A DNA stretch of 64,000 nucleotides from an uncultured Bdellovibrionales bacterium (GTDB taxonomy: Bacteria > Bdellovibrionota > Bdellovibrionia > Bdellovibrionales > UBA1609): positions 1 to 64,000 of the forward strand of contig CALLAU010000007.1 in the NCBI GenBank assembly GCA_938002015.1, written 5' to 3'. The notes under the pieces were generated by a model. That model ran no database searches and was not told the DNA's origin. It saw only the letters and a program-made list of their open reading frames with translations. Below, piece by piece: positions 34,818 through 45,500 of this stretch. Each line of letters starts with the position of its first letter. Position 1 is the first letter of the stretch. The position numbers and the translations under genes are program-made.

Positions 34818-36147
34818 ACCTAGATGGATTTATTTTGTTGTGGTTCCTGTTCTTTGTTTCTTAGTTCTTTTCTCTTTTAATTCAAGCCGTGATTTAGCTG
34901 GTGTAAAAGCTGAAGAAGAAGTTCTACACCCTTTTAAGCCTTCCGTTTTTGTTATCAACCCTCTTCAAACTAGTGAAGTAAGTTTGATAAAATCTCTTGC
35001 TGAAAATAAAATTGATCAGTTTAGGGGGGATGCAAAAAATACGGCGTATTACAAAGTTGGCTTTAGCTTAGAGAAAGTAAAGCTTATTCAAAAAACTCAA
35101 ACAGAGCAAAACGCTAGCACTACTTTTAAAGCTGCAACAGCACCTATTAAAAGTGATAAATTTGTTATTTTAACAAGCTCTGATGGAGAAGTGAGTGTTT
35201 TAAATAAAACTGACTACAGTCTCCACTGGAAGTTTAATCTCCAGGGCGAAAAAGAAAAGTTTAGATCTACACCTATAGCTTTTTTGAATTACGCAATTTT
35301 AACAAGCTTAAGTGGAAAAGCGTATTTTATTAATTTAGAAAAAAGAAGTATTATATCAAGTATTGAAATAGGAACTTCAATTAACACTAGTCCTGTTTAC
35401 TCTAAAGGAAGTGTTTATATAAACTCAGATTCTGACTTAAAGAATAATTTTATACTTAAATGGGACTTACTTGGTAATAAAGTGAGTTGGACGTCAGATT
35501 ATATAAATTCAGGAAGCCTTTCCTCACCAGCGCTTGGTGAGGAAGCTCTCTTTTTTGGAGATAATCAAGGGTATTTTTATTCTATCTTAAAAAGCTCTGG
35601 TAAAACTAAATGGGTAAAAAAGTATGACAGATCTATTACATCAGCTCCTGTTATTCATGGCTCAAAAGTTTTATTTGTAACAAGCGGTGGAAACCTTGTT
35701 GCTCTTGATCAAGCAACAGGTGCTGAAGCTTGGAAGTATAAGATTGAAGAAAAATCTTTAAGTGAGCTTGCTATTCATCCTGTTTTAGGTGCTGCTGTTA
35801 TAAGATCTAGTGAAGCACTTTATAAATTTAATATTGAAACAGGGCTTAGGACTTCTCGCCTTAAAATGAGTTTTCCGGATAATTCAAGCCCAATTATTTT
35901 AGAAAACTATGAAGAGCTCCATATATTTACAGCTTGTCGATTATTAGAGATTTGCATGTTTAAATATAAAGGACCGCAGCTTATGAGACTTTTTACTCTC
36001 AAGTCTGATATAGTAAATCAAGTTAGTGTTGATACAAACGCAAGACTTCTTGTTGTGAGTAAAGAAACAGGTGCTTTATCTGTTATTAAAAAACCTGTTC
36101 CTAGGGTAAACTTTAAAAAAGCTGCTGATCAAAGCACAAGTTTATAA
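34798..36147 (+). CDS. Membrane-anchored PQQ-like beta-propeller protein
   Basis: About 449 residues: an N-terminal membrane anchor (WIYFVVVPVLCFLVLFSF), a linker, and a propeller made of PQQ-like repeats ('DGEVSVLNKTDYSLHWKFN', GKAYFINLEKRSI, GYFYSILKSSGKTKWVKKY, GGNLVALDQATGAEAWKYK). Such propellers bind proteins or cofactors; BamB is a relative, but lipobox and context are absent here. The ATG at 34798 is preceded by AAAGG at seven bases and overlaps the upstream membrane-protein gene. The 3' end overlaps recN on the other strand by six bases. Confidence 0.75.
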   Translation: MFVQHSEPRWIYFVVVPVLCFLVLFSFNSSRDLAGVKAEEEVLHPFKPSVFVINPLQTSEVSLIKSLAENKIDQFRGDAKNTAYYKVGFSLEKVKLIQKTQTEQNASTTFKAATAPIKSDKFVILTSSDGEVSVLNKTDYSLHWKFNLQGEKEKFRSTPIAFLNYAILTSLSGKAYFINLEKRSIISSIEIGTSINTSPVYSKGSVYINSDSDLKNNFILKWDLLGNKVSWTSDYINSGSLSSPALGEEALFFGDNQGYFYSILKSSGKTKWVKKYDRSITSAPVIHGSKVLFVTSGGNLVALDQATGAEAWKYKIEEKSLSELAIHPVLGAAVIRSSEALYKFNIETGLRTSRLKMSFPDNSSPIILENYEELHIFTACRLLEICMFKYKGPQLMRLFTLKSDIVNQVSVDTNARLLVVSKETGALSVIKKPVPRVNFKKAADQSTSL

Positions 36148-37836
36148 GCCAACTAACTGGGCTGCATGATCAAGGCTTGATTTCGTGATGTCTTCACCTG
36201 AAATCAGACGAGCAATTTCAGCTATGCGTTCATCTCCCATTAAAGCCTTTAAACTTGTTTGGTGACCAACACGCCCAGATGTTTTCTCTATTAAGTAGTG
36301 GTGATCACCAAGTGCTGCTACCTGAGGCAGGTGAGTGATGGTAATCACTTGCTGTCCATTAGATAAACTCTTAAGTTTTTTACCAACTTTTTCTGCAGTT
36401 GGTCCACTTACACCAGCATCAATTTCATCAAAAAGATAAGTTCTTGGGGCTTCCTGATTTTCTAAAGCACCTTTAATAGCAAGAAGCATTCTACTTAACT
36501 CACCGCCACTGGCTGTCTTTTTTATAGGACGCTCTTGTCCGCTTTTATTATGCTTTAACCAAAAAGAAACACTTTCACTGCCATGTTCATTTGGTTCCTC
36601 AAGACTTTCTAACTTTACTGAAAATAAAAGGTCTTTCATATTCATTTCTGAAATACTTTTGTTAACTTTTTCACAAAACTTTTTTAAGCTGCCTTGTCTA
36701 GATTTAGTAAGAGCTTGAAGAAGTGGTTTTAAATTAATATTAATTTCTTTAATTTCATTTTCAATATCAAGACGTCTTTCATCAAGGCTCTCAAGATCAT
36801 CTCTTTGAGATTTTAAAGAAAGATAGATTTCACTTAAGCCCTCAGAGTTTACATTATACTTTCTAAAAAGATGCTCATATGTTTTAAGGCGCTCAGCAAT
36901 AGAGTCAGGGCTTGATTCATCCTCAGAAATGCTCCATTTAAGTTCTCTAACGATGGCTACAGACTCTTCAATTCCAAGACTAGATTTTTCAAGGGCTTCT
37001 TTAATAAGACTTAGTTTTGGTTCTAAACTTAAATCAATTGATTCAATTTGGTTTAAGAGGCTGTAAAGTTGAGAGAGGACAGATTGATCAGAGTTGTTAA
37101 GAGAGTCCTCACACTCATGAACAAAGGTCTTAAGTTTTTGCTTTTTAGATACATTAGCTTGTTCAACTTTGAGTTTTTCATACTCATCTTTTTCAGGTTG
37201 AAACCTCTCAAGTTCTGCTAATTGAAAGTTTAAAAAATCAAGTTTTTGAAGTCGGTCAGACTCAGACTGGTTAAGAATATAGAGCTCTTTTTGTTTTTCT
37301 TTAAGTAAAGAGAAGAGACTTGAGACTTCAAAGCGAATATCTTTATTCTTACAAAAAATATCATAAAGGTTTCTTTGATATGCTGTGTTTTGAAGGTTTT
37401 TATTATCGTGCTGACTTGTTAATTCAATTAAAGGTTCATGATGGGCAGAAAGTTCGACAAGGGGAGAAACAAGGGCTTTTAAATCAGATACTGCCGCTGG
37501 TGATCCATTGATGTATGTTTTTGATTTTCCTTTTTTAGATATAACGCGCCTAACGACTAAAAATGCACTCTCTTCTTCAAAGTAAGAAAGCTCTTTAAGT
37601 TTTGAATCAAGATCACTTCTATTTGTCGTATCAAAAAGTCCTTCAACAATAGTTTCATCAGAAAAGCTTCCAACAAGATCACTGGGAGCCTTTCCGCCCA
37701 TAAGAAGGTGTAGAGATTTTAGTACAAGAGACTTACCAGCACCAGTTTCACCGGTAATAACATTAAGTCCATTTTCAAAGTGTACGGTAAGATTTTTAAT
37801 TAAAGCAAAATTTTTAACTTTTAATTCAGCTAACAT
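36142..37836 (-). CDS. recN: DNA repair protein RecN
   Basis: RecN is an SMC-like ATPase for double-strand-break repair. Walker A is ITGETGAGKSLVLKSL at residues 28-43, the ends are joined by long coiled coils, and the C-terminal part has 'ASGGELSRMLLAIKGALE', Walker B TYLFDEIDAGVSG and QVITITHLPQVAALGDHHY. Length 564 is normal. It is the last gene of a minus-strand operon after nadK, a common gene order in bacteria, with a 5-base gap. Confidence 0.96.
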   Translation of the reverse strand: MLAELKVKNFALIKNLTVHFENGLNVITGETGAGKSLVLKSLHLLMGGKAPSDLVGSFSDETIVEGLFDTTNRSDLDSKLKELSYFEEESAFLVVRRVISKKGKSKTYINGSPAAVSDLKALVSPLVELSAHHEPLIELTSQHDNKNLQNTAYQRNLYDIFCKNKDIRFEVSSLFSLLKEKQKELYILNQSESDRLQKLDFLNFQLAELERFQPEKDEYEKLKVEQANVSKKQKLKTFVHECEDSLNNSDQSVLSQLYSLLNQIESIDLSLEPKLSLIKEALEKSSLGIEESVAIVRELKWSISEDESSPDSIAERLKTYEHLFRKYNVNSEGLSEIYLSLKSQRDDLESLDERRLDIENEIKEININLKPLLQALTKSRQGSLKKFCEKVNKSISEMNMKDLLFSVKLESLEEPNEHGSESVSFWLKHNKSGQERPIKKTASGGELSRMLLAIKGALENQEAPRTYLFDEIDAGVSGPTAEKVGKKLKSLSNGQQVITITHLPQVAALGDHHYLIEKTSGRVGHQTSLKALMGDERIAEIARLISGEDITKSSLDHAAQLVGL

Positions 37837-37841
37837 ATTTT

Positions 37842-38687
37842 TTAAGCCCTTTCCCCAAACTTAAGTTTTTCTCTAAGTAAATCAAAATAGTTATGATAAG
37901 GATCTTTTAAAACAAGCAAACTTTTCTCTGATTTTTTAATCCTTAATTCGTGATTTGAATCAATATCTGTAATACGCTGACCATCAATTGTGAGCTGAGC
38001 TATTTGATCTCCTGAAGAAAGCTGAAGCCTGATTTCATGAGAATCTGGAACAACAATTGGTCTACTTGTTAGACTATGCGGGGCTACTGGTGTGATTGAA
38101 AAGGCTTGAGTTTCTGGAAAAAGAATAGGCCCACCTGCAGCTAGGTTATACGCCGTACTTCCAGTGGGGGAGGAAATAATAAGTCCATCAGCCTTTAAAT
38201 CAGAAACAAGTTGGTTAGCACAAAAAACTTTAATTCTAACAAGCTGTGACCTAGCTCCTCTTTCTATAACAACATCATTTAAAGACTTTTTTGTCTCATC
38301 TAAAGTGCCACCTTTATAGATTTCAACATCCATTAAAGCACGCTCACATTTATCTAGTTTTCCATCTAAAATACGATCTACTACAGTATAAACTTCATCA
38401 ATTTTATTTTCTGTTAAAAAGCCTAAAGACCCGAGGTTTACTCCAACTAAAGGAATATCTAAATTCTCTAATGCTCTAGATGCAGCGAGATAAGTGCCGT
38501 CACCACCTAATACAAGAACAACTTCAGGACTTGGCTTTAAAGCAGAGAAGCACCCATCTGTAAGGTCAGTAGAGGAAAAGCTATGTATGCTTATGTCTTT
38601 ATGGTTTTTTAAATATGTTGAAAGCTCATTAGAAAGTTTAAGAGCTTGATCTGAGTCGTTTCTGTATACAATAGCTAAAGATTTCAT
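37842..38687 (-). CDS. nadK: NAD kinase
   Basis: NAD kinase phosphorylates NAD to NADP. The catalytic GGDGTYLAASRAL, 'LVGVNLGSLGFLTEN', the DGLIISSPTGSTAYNLAAGG motif and 'ITPVAPHSLTSRPIV' are all visible. Length 281 is normal. It lies between prlC (16-base gap) and recN (5-base gap). Confidence 0.96.
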   Translation of the reverse strand: MKSLAIVYRNDSDQALKLSNELSTYLKNHKDISIHSFSSTDLTDGCFSALKPSPEVVLVLGGDGTYLAASRALENLDIPLVGVNLGSLGFLTENKIDEVYTVVDRILDGKLDKCERALMDVEIYKGGTLDETKKSLNDVVIERGARSQLVRIKVFCANQLVSDLKADGLIISSPTGSTAYNLAAGGPILFPETQAFSITPVAPHSLTSRPIVVPDSHEIRLQLSSGDQIAQLTIDGQRITDIDSNHELRIKKSEKSLLVLKDPYHNYFDLLREKLKFGERA

Positions 38688-38703
38688 ATTTTTTTAAAAA
38701 CTC

Positions 38704-40749
38704 CTAGATCAGTCCATCACGTTTTAATAAAGCTTTAACATCAGCAGTTCTTCCTCTAAATTTTTTATAAAGGTGCTCTGGGTGTTCTGTGCCACCTCTT
38801 TCTAAGATATTTGTTTTAAATGATTTAGCGACATCTTTATTAAAAATTCCCTTTTCTTTAAAGAACTCAAAAGCGTCAGCATCTAAAACCTCAGCCCACT
38901 TATAGCTATAGTAGCCAGCTGCATAACCACCTGCAAAAATGTGAGCAAAAGCACATGATGTGTTTGTTCCTTCAACTTCAGGAAGAAGTGAAAACTTTTG
39001 AGTCGCTTCTTTTTCAAACTTATCAACATCTTCAACATTTGAAATATCTTTTGAGTGCCAGTTCATATCAAGATTAGCAAATCTAAGCTGCCTCACACAG
39101 TTATAACCACTTTGAAAGCTTTCAGCGCTCTTAATTTTTTCAATCATCTCTGCAGGGATGACTTCCCCTGTTTCATAATGTTTTGCAAAAAGGTTTAAAG
39201 ATTCTTTTTCAAGTGTCCAGTTTTCCATGATCTGTGAAGGAAGCTCAACAAAGTCCCATAAAACACTTGTTCCTGATAAAGATCTAAAAGTGCACTGAGA
39301 TAAAAGATCATGTAATGCATGTCCAAACTCATGGAAAAGTGTTCTTACTTCATTAAAGGTAAGAAGTGAGGGCTTGTTTTGAGTAGGTTTTGTAAAGTTA
39401 CAAACAATACTTACATGTGGACGTCTGACTTCACCTTTAAAAAAACCTTGAGATCTAAACCTCGTGCACCATGCTCCTTGTCTCTTTGTATCTCTTGGGA
39501 AGAAGTCTGCATAGAAAACACCAATGTGCTTACCTGAAGTATCACTAACTTCATAAGTCATAACATCTTCATGGTATTTTGGAATATCGTTATTAGCACT
39601 AAATTTAACATCATAAAGAAGCTCGGCATGTTTAAAAGCACCTTCAATAACGTTATCTAGTGAAAAGTATGGTCTTGTAAGTTCCTCATCTAGATCAAAT
39701 TTTTCTTTTCGTATTTTTTCAGAGTAAAATGAAAAGTCCCATGGCATAAGCTTATCAAGACCATCTTTTGATTTTGCGTACTCCTCAACTTCTAAGACTT
39801 CTTTTTTTGCTGGATCAAGAGAGTGCTTTTCAAGATCTTCTAAAAATTTCCAAACATTTTCAGGAGTCTTAGCCATTCTTTCTTGTAGTATCAGTTCAGC
39901 GTAAGTTTTAAAGCCAAGAAGTTTGGCTTTTTCTTGTCTAAGTTTAGCAACTTCTAAAAGAATTTTTTTATTACTTTTTTCCCCATTTGTTGCTCTTCCA
40001 GCAAAAGCTCTCCAGATTTTCTCTCTTAAAGCTCTATTTTCACAGTACTTAACAACAGGTAGCATACTTGGGTATTGAAGAGTAAAGAGGTAGCCTTCTT
40101 TATCTCTTGTTTTTGCATCAGCTTGAGCAGCATCTAAAGCTGATTCAGGAAGACCTTTTAGCTCAGATTTATCTGTAGTGAGGTATTCAAACGAGTTTGT
40201 GCTTTGTAAGAGGTTTTGTGAATACATGGGTCCAAGTTCAGAGAGTCTTGTATCAATTTTTGTTAATGCTTCTTTTTCTGAATCACTTAGAAGAGCCCCG
40301 TTAGTTTTAAAATCTTTAAAGGTTTTATTTAAAAGCTCTTGTTCTTCAGGGCTTAAGTTTTTCTCGTTTTCATATACATGTTTAATTCTTTTAAAGAGTT
40401 TTGCATTAAGAAGAATTTCATTTGAGTAGTTTGCAAGTATTGGTGAGTACTTTTCAACCAAAGCGTTCACCTCATTATTAGTGTGTGAGCTAAAAAGATT
40501 AAAAAGAATATTTCCAATAAGATCAGCGTCTTCATCTGCAGTTGTCATTGCAAAGATAGTGTTCTTAAAAGTGGCCTCTGTATCAGAATCTGCGATAGCG
40601 TTATAATTTGTACGTCCGATTTCAAGAGCTTGAGTAAAGGCCTTGTCTAAATCTTTTAAGTTAAGCTTTGAAAAATCAAAAGATTCAAAGGGTTGATTTG
40701 AAAGTTTAAAGAAAAGATCAGTACTACTACTGCTGTTGTTGTTGCTCAT
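38704..40749 (-). CDS. prlC: M3 family oligopeptidase (oligopeptidase A / PrlC-like)
   Basis: A 681-residue cytosolic zinc metallopeptidase. The M3 active site HEFGH is at residues 473-477 in 'TLFHEFGHALHDLLSQC', and further family segments include 'LSGTSVLWDFVELPSQIMEN', FAHIFAGGYAAGYYSYKWAEVLD and the C-terminal GGTEHPEHLYKKFRGR. It degrades short peptides. The ATG at 40749 is preceded by AAGGTGG; the GTG three codons earlier is less likely. No signal peptide. It heads the prlC-nadK-recN operon. Confidence 0.93.
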   Translation of the reverse strand: MSNNNSSSSTDLFFKLSNQPFESFDFSKLNLKDLDKAFTQALEIGRTNYNAIADSDTEATFKNTIFAMTTADEDADLIGNILFNLFSSHTNNEVNALVEKYSPILANYSNEILLNAKLFKRIKHVYENEKNLSPEEQELLNKTFKDFKTNGALLSDSEKEALTKIDTRLSELGPMYSQNLLQSTNSFEYLTTDKSELKGLPESALDAAQADAKTRDKEGYLFTLQYPSMLPVVKYCENRALREKIWRAFAGRATNGEKSNKKILLEVAKLRQEKAKLLGFKTYAELILQERMAKTPENVWKFLEDLEKHSLDPAKKEVLEVEEYAKSKDGLDKLMPWDFSFYSEKIRKEKFDLDEELTRPYFSLDNVIEGAFKHAELLYDVKFSANNDIPKYHEDVMTYEVSDTSGKHIGVFYADFFPRDTKRQGAWCTRFRSQGFFKGEVRRPHVSIVCNFTKPTQNKPSLLTFNEVRTLFHEFGHALHDLLSQCTFRSLSGTSVLWDFVELPSQIMENWTLEKESLNLFAKHYETGEVIPAEMIEKIKSAESFQSGYNCVRQLRFANLDMNWHSKDISNVEDVDKFEKEATQKFSLLPEVEGTNTSCAFAHIFAGGYAAGYYSYKWAEVLDADAFEFFKEKGIFNKDVAKSFKTNILERGGTEHPEHLYKKFRGRTADVKALLKRDGLI

Positions 40750-40858
40750 TAAAACCACCTTATTTATGTGCTTTAGAAGCTACCATATTAGGACTTTATA
40801 GTGAAATTAGTGATTTAGGTGGGAGGCAGTAGGTCAATTTTTAAGTTCATAAAAAAAG

Positions 40859-40901
40859 ATGCGAGCAAAGCCAAAGGGGGGGGAGGAGGCTTTGCTCGCA
40901 T
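40859..40901 (-). terminator. Strong rho-independent terminator with a C-rich loop
   Basis: A perfect 14-base stem (ATGCGAGCAAAGCC with its complement) encloses a 15-base loop; on the minus strand it is followed by CTTTTTTTAT, so it terminates the lipoprotein gene ending at 40924. The loop, read on the minus strand, contains eight consecutive C's. Confidence 0.9.
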
Positions 40902-40923
40902 TAAAAGCATTTAATTTTAAATT

Positions 40924-41373
40924 TTAAAGATCAAAGTCAATTAGGCAGCCTGTAACATGTGTATTCCACTGTTTTCCGGCGCACTCACCTGCATTAGGAG
41001 CTGAGTAGTAAGTAAGATCTGTTTGAGCATAGTTTGGATTAACTGCCATGCAGTATGAGAAATCACCATTATTAAGCACAGGAACTTCACCTGCAGGACA
41101 CATGTCATTATAATTCCAGCCAAAATCCACATAGACTCCAAAATGAGCACTATAGCCTACAGCATAGGCTTGATACCCGTAATTTGGGTCGTAATTACCT
41201 CTATACGGGCAATACTCATTTCCAATGATTCCTGTGTCATAATCCTGGTCATAGCAATCAGCTTTATTTGACCTGGTTGTCGTCTTTCGACCACTTGAGC
41301 TTGAGTCTCCACAAGCTGTTAATAATAAAGAGCTAAAAGCTCCAAGTACCAAAATTTTAATTAAGTGTTTCAT
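40924..41373 (-). CDS. Small Tyr-rich lipoprotein
   Basis: About 149 residues starting MKHLIKILVLGAFSSLLLTA, with the lipobox Cys immediately after and then GDSSSS. The mature part is rich in Tyr, Asn, Gly and Cys (YCPYRGNYDPNYGYQAYAVG), with five or six cysteines that could form disulfides. No family recognised. AAGGAG eight bases upstream of ATG 41373 decides the start; GTG at 41382 lies too close to it. It is monocistronic, closed by the terminator at 40859-40901. Confidence 0.8.
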   Translation of the reverse strand: MKHLIKILVLGAFSSLLLTACGDSSSSGRKTTTRSNKADCYDQDYDTGIIGNEYCPYRGNYDPNYGYQAYAVGYSAHFGVYVDFGWNYNDMCPAGEVPVLNNGDFSYCMAVNPNYAQTDLTYYSAPNAGECAGKQWNTHVTGCLIDFDL

Positions 41374-41404
41374 AATCCCCACTCCTTATAGGTATCTATA
41401 CTTC

Positions 41405-41500
41405 AAGACTGGTGCCGCCTTTTTACTGGTGAGGCGCGTTTAAATCGCGTGTGAAGTGTTAATAAGGCTTTTTGGGTGACGAGATTTGTCACCTCATAAG
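41405..41500. promoter_or_regulatory. Intergenic region with two short inverted repeats
   Basis: The gap between divergent genes contains a GC-rich stretch (GAGGCGCGTTTAAATCGCG) and, at 41475-41493, GGTGAC / GTCACC arms with a 7-base loop. The GC content stands out from the AT-rich surroundings. It could hold operators for the lipoprotein gene, the 41593 gene, or both. No promoter is proven. Confidence 0.3.
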
Positions 41501-41592
41501 AAATTTTTATTGAAGTATGAGTAAGTGGCTCAATATTTTGCTAAGCGCAGGCCCTATATATAAATTAGTGTATATTAGGAGAAATACTGTCT

Positions 41593-42405
41593 TTGAGGTC
41601 ACTTATATTTGTCATATTTTTTAGTTCTCAATTTTTACAGCTTGCACAGGCTGATGATTTGATGAGTCGTCGAGTTGAGATGCTACTTGAAAATAAAGTA
41701 ACTCATTCAGGACCAAACTGTTGGAATAGCGTGTTATATGTGACAGGGCTTAATTCAGGTTTAAGGCAGGTGTCTAAAGCTGAGTTTCATTTTTTAATGG
41801 AATCTTTAGCTTGTGAAAGAGTTGATAAGAAAGAAGATGTTCGACCTGGTGACATACATATCTTAAGAAGATCGATTTCTTATTTAACTCCTTTTAAAAG
41901 AGAAGTTCATGCAAGTGTTTGGTTATCAAGTGATACTCTTTTTAGTAAGAAAACAGTTTTTTTTACTTCAAAGTATGAGGTTCTCCCAGAAGAAAGCGTA
42001 TTAGATGTGTACCTAATAACTCCTGAGTCTAAAAGGTTTACAGAAGTGATTGATGGTATTCACACTCCAAAGCCTTGTGTAGAAGAAGAGTGTATTAACT
42101 ATATAGAATATCGCCGTTGTAAATCTCGTGATGAAATACTTAAAAATTTGACTTTTAATGACCTTGATTTAATGAAAAAGGTTGAAGGTATAGAAAAAAT
42201 AATAGATCAGCAGGTGCTTTCACCAGAGGCTATAACTATAGAGACAAGAGACTTACTTAAAAGTAAAGTAGATGACTTAAAAAGAATTTATCAAAATCAA
42301 TGTGAGTCTGGTTTTGTTTGTGGTTATATTGAAACTGTTTTGCTCTCTTTTGTTGAGCAGTTTCGTATTAATCAGCCCAGTCCCTTAAGCAAAGTTTTAA
42401 ATTAA
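41593..42405 (+). CDS. Exported NlpC/P60-like protein
   Basis: A 270-residue exported protein with a signal peptide (MRSLIFVIFFSSQFLQLAQA). The N-terminal half resembles a papain-like NlpC/P60 amidase: Cys43 in GPNCWNSVLYVTGL, 'VRPGDIHILRR', and His106 in KREVHASVWLS, in the order Cys, G-D, His typical of cell-wall peptidases. The C-terminal half is helical and unassigned, with CVEEEC and CKSRDE cysteines. Family identification is weak. The start is TTG at 41593 with AGGAG about 11 bases upstream. It sits 162 bases before the giant paralogue at 42568. Confidence 0.65.
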   Translation: MRSLIFVIFFSSQFLQLAQADDLMSRRVEMLLENKVTHSGPNCWNSVLYVTGLNSGLRQVSKAEFHFLMESLACERVDKKEDVRPGDIHILRRSISYLTPFKREVHASVWLSSDTLFSKKTVFFTSKYEVLPEESVLDVYLITPESKRFTEVIDGIHTPKPCVEEECINYIEYRRCKSRDEILKNLTFNDLDLMKKVEGIEKIIDQQVLSPEAITIETRDLLKSKVDDLKRIYQNQCESGFVCGYIETVLLSFVEQFRINQPSPLSKVLN

Positions 42406-42567
42406 AAATATAGTAAATTTAAAAGGTATTATGACTTTCTTTAAAGTGACAATCTGGGGCACTTTAATCAGATTTTTAAACAGTTTTTATATATCTTTTA
42501 GTGTTATTTTTGATTTGAGCAGTTCGTTTTTAAGCAAGGTTTATGCAAGTGCTAGGTTGAGGTATTA

Positions 42568-45500
42568 ATGAGGAAATATATTTTCATCATAGTTTTTGTG
42601 AGTCTCCAGCTTTTTAGTAATTTAAAGACTTGGGCTCAAGTTGAGCCAAGTCTCTTATCTAAAGAAACTTTGGAGCGTGTAGTTCGTGTTCCTGAATTCA
42701 ACTTTATTATACGTGAAGCAGACCAGCTTGGCTTACAAGTTTATCTTTTTGGAGGAACTGCTTCAGCTTTTGGGCATTATGTGCGTTGGGATCTAGAGCG
42801 TGAAGCGGGAGACACAAAGTATCAGAGGGAGCGTTTTGATTATGATTTTACTAATATCTATAGAGGCAATCAAGATCTAGATATTGTTGTAGATGGTCCC
42901 TCTGTGAAAGCAGAGCTTTTGCAGCAACGTTTAAAAGAGCGCTTTCCTCATTTTGTAGGAAATCGTGACGCATGGGAGGTGCGCCTTTTAAGAGAACAAG
43001 TTGGAGATAAGCTTCCTCTTTTAGGTGATGAAGATTTTCAAAAACAACATTCCGATACCAATTCAACAGGCATGATTGCACTAAACCCTTTGAAAGGGGA
43101 TAAAATTGTTTATAGAGATCTTCATGACTGGGAAAGTTCAAACTCTAATTTTCTAAAAGACGTTGCTGGAGCTAGAATTAAGTATCTCTTTAGTTCTGCT
43201 CATGAACAAACAGCTCGATTTTTAGAGGGTAAGAATCCTCCAGTTCTTTCAGCAGTTCGCTATATTGCTAAGCTTACTCAGTATGAAGTAAGTGGCACCA
43301 AAGAGGATATGTCTTTGGTGAAGCGAATCATTTCAGAAGTTAACCATGCTGAATTGAGCTCTTATTCTAATCAAAAAGTTATTGAATTTGGTCTTAAGGC
43401 TCTTCGAAATGCTCCTGATATTGAGTATGCTTGGAATGTTTTAGAGGAGTCAGGACTGCGTGATCTTGTGATTAAGCTGAGTTCTGATCAAAACGCTCAC
43501 TCTCCAGCTTGGTGGATGAATAGGGAGCCATTACGAACAAGGCCTTTAGGTAATCCAAGTGAAGGACGAACAGCTCAGGATTTGATTGGTAAAAAAGAGA
43601 TTATTGTTTCTCACGAGACTCAAAGTTTTGAAGCCTATGAGAGTATTACTAGATCAGCTAAAGGTGGAGCTAATGTGTTCATTTCTCGAAATGGATACGA
43701 TGGTGAAGTTGCTGCTTATGGTGATGGTTTTTATACTCGCTTAGGAATGGAAGGAGCACGTGGTACAGGAATCACTATCCGCTTTAAACTTCACCCTGAT
43801 GCTATTGAAGGTGTTGATTTCACTCTGAATGGTGACTATTTGGTAGTCACTAATAAGGCGGCTTTAGAATTGATACAAGAGAATATTCATTTAACGTTAT
43901 ACAATTTTTTAACTCTTCTTATGAGTGGACAAATCAGTGATAATGATAAAGGTCTTTTGGAAAAACTTCGAAGAAAGTTTGCTCGTTACCAAGCTGAAAA
44001 AGAAGAGCTGTCTTTGATCGTTAAGGATTTTTTTGTTGATGGTGACACAGACCGCTTATCTGAAGAGGCCTTGAACTATTGGTTTGCTAGCCAGGGCTCT
44101 GTAGATTTTCCTGAAACAGTTGATTATGTGACTAAAAGGTATGATTGTGACACGTCTTTAAAATGTCTTTTGCCTAATGAGCACTGGCATTCGTATTTAA
44201 AAGCTGAACTTAATGTGGCTGAACTTATTCAGCGCGACTTAGGGGAAATGGATCAAGAACTAGTAAATATTATTATTCGTGATGGTTTTGGTAAAAACCT
44301 TTGGCCTAATCACCCTGAGCTTTTAGCCCCTTTTTTAAGACCTATTGAGTATCAGTTCGAAAAAAATGGAACTCATGTTTTAGAGCTTGTTGAGCATGTG
44401 CTTCCTTATGAGCCTTGGTCTAAATACCCTAAATTAATTTTAAGAATTTTAGAAGACAGAGAGGATAACCCTGTTTTTGATAATGTTATAAGGAAATTAG
44501 CTGAGTTTGTTTTTTCGCAGGAGCATTGGGGTAAAAATAAAAACTTATTTGAGAAGTTACTTACGATAGTTGCTAAAAATGGGTACTCAAATACCACTTT
44601 TAAGGAAGTTGCTGAGTTTGTTCTTTCAAAACCATTTTCCGTGAAATATCATAAGACAATTTTGCGCCTCATTATAAATCCTAATTTGAATAAGCCAGCG
44701 CTTGGGTATTTTATCGAACATGCCTTACATAAAATACATTGGACAAAACACCCGTACTTAATCGATGAAATTTTAAAGCATGCAGGTAATCGTTCTGACT
44801 TGATTCAGCATGTTTTTTCAAAAAAACATTGGTGGCCACATGTAAAAAAACATATGAAGACTTTAATAGAGGACCCTAGGCTACACGCTAGTTTCGCTGA
44901 GTATGTTTTTACAAAAGACTTTGTTGATCCTTCTCAATATATAGACGAAATGGTGGAGCATTCAGACAACCAACCAGCTTTGATAGAATTTATCTTGTCT
45001 CAAAGAAAATTTAAGAACCCTGAGATTCTTCATAAACTTTTTCGTGGTAGTGACAATCACAGCGTAATAGCTGAGCATATTTTTTCTCAAGATTTCTGGG
45101 CCGATCAAGAGGAGCTTTTCATAGAATTTCTTGAGACGCTTGATTCATACAACACTGATGTTCAGATAGCATTGATTAAAAATACTTTTGTAAAAGCTTT
45201 TTGGCGTATACCTGCAGTAGAGGAGTATATTGATAAAGTCATTTCTGAGCAGGATTCTATTGTGATCCTTGAACTGATTAAAAATATTTTAAGCGATGAC
45301 ACTTGGCCTAAGCAGAAGCAGTGGATTATAGAATTAATCAAAACAGAAAGGCTTATGAGAGATTCCTATTTTGATACCTTCATGACTTATGTTTTAAACC
45401 CAGATAGGTGGGAAGAATATTATCCAGATGTTGTCCTTAAGATATTACAAAATGATGATTTTAGTGAACAAGGACGCCTTGAAGCGTTTGCAGAAAGAAT

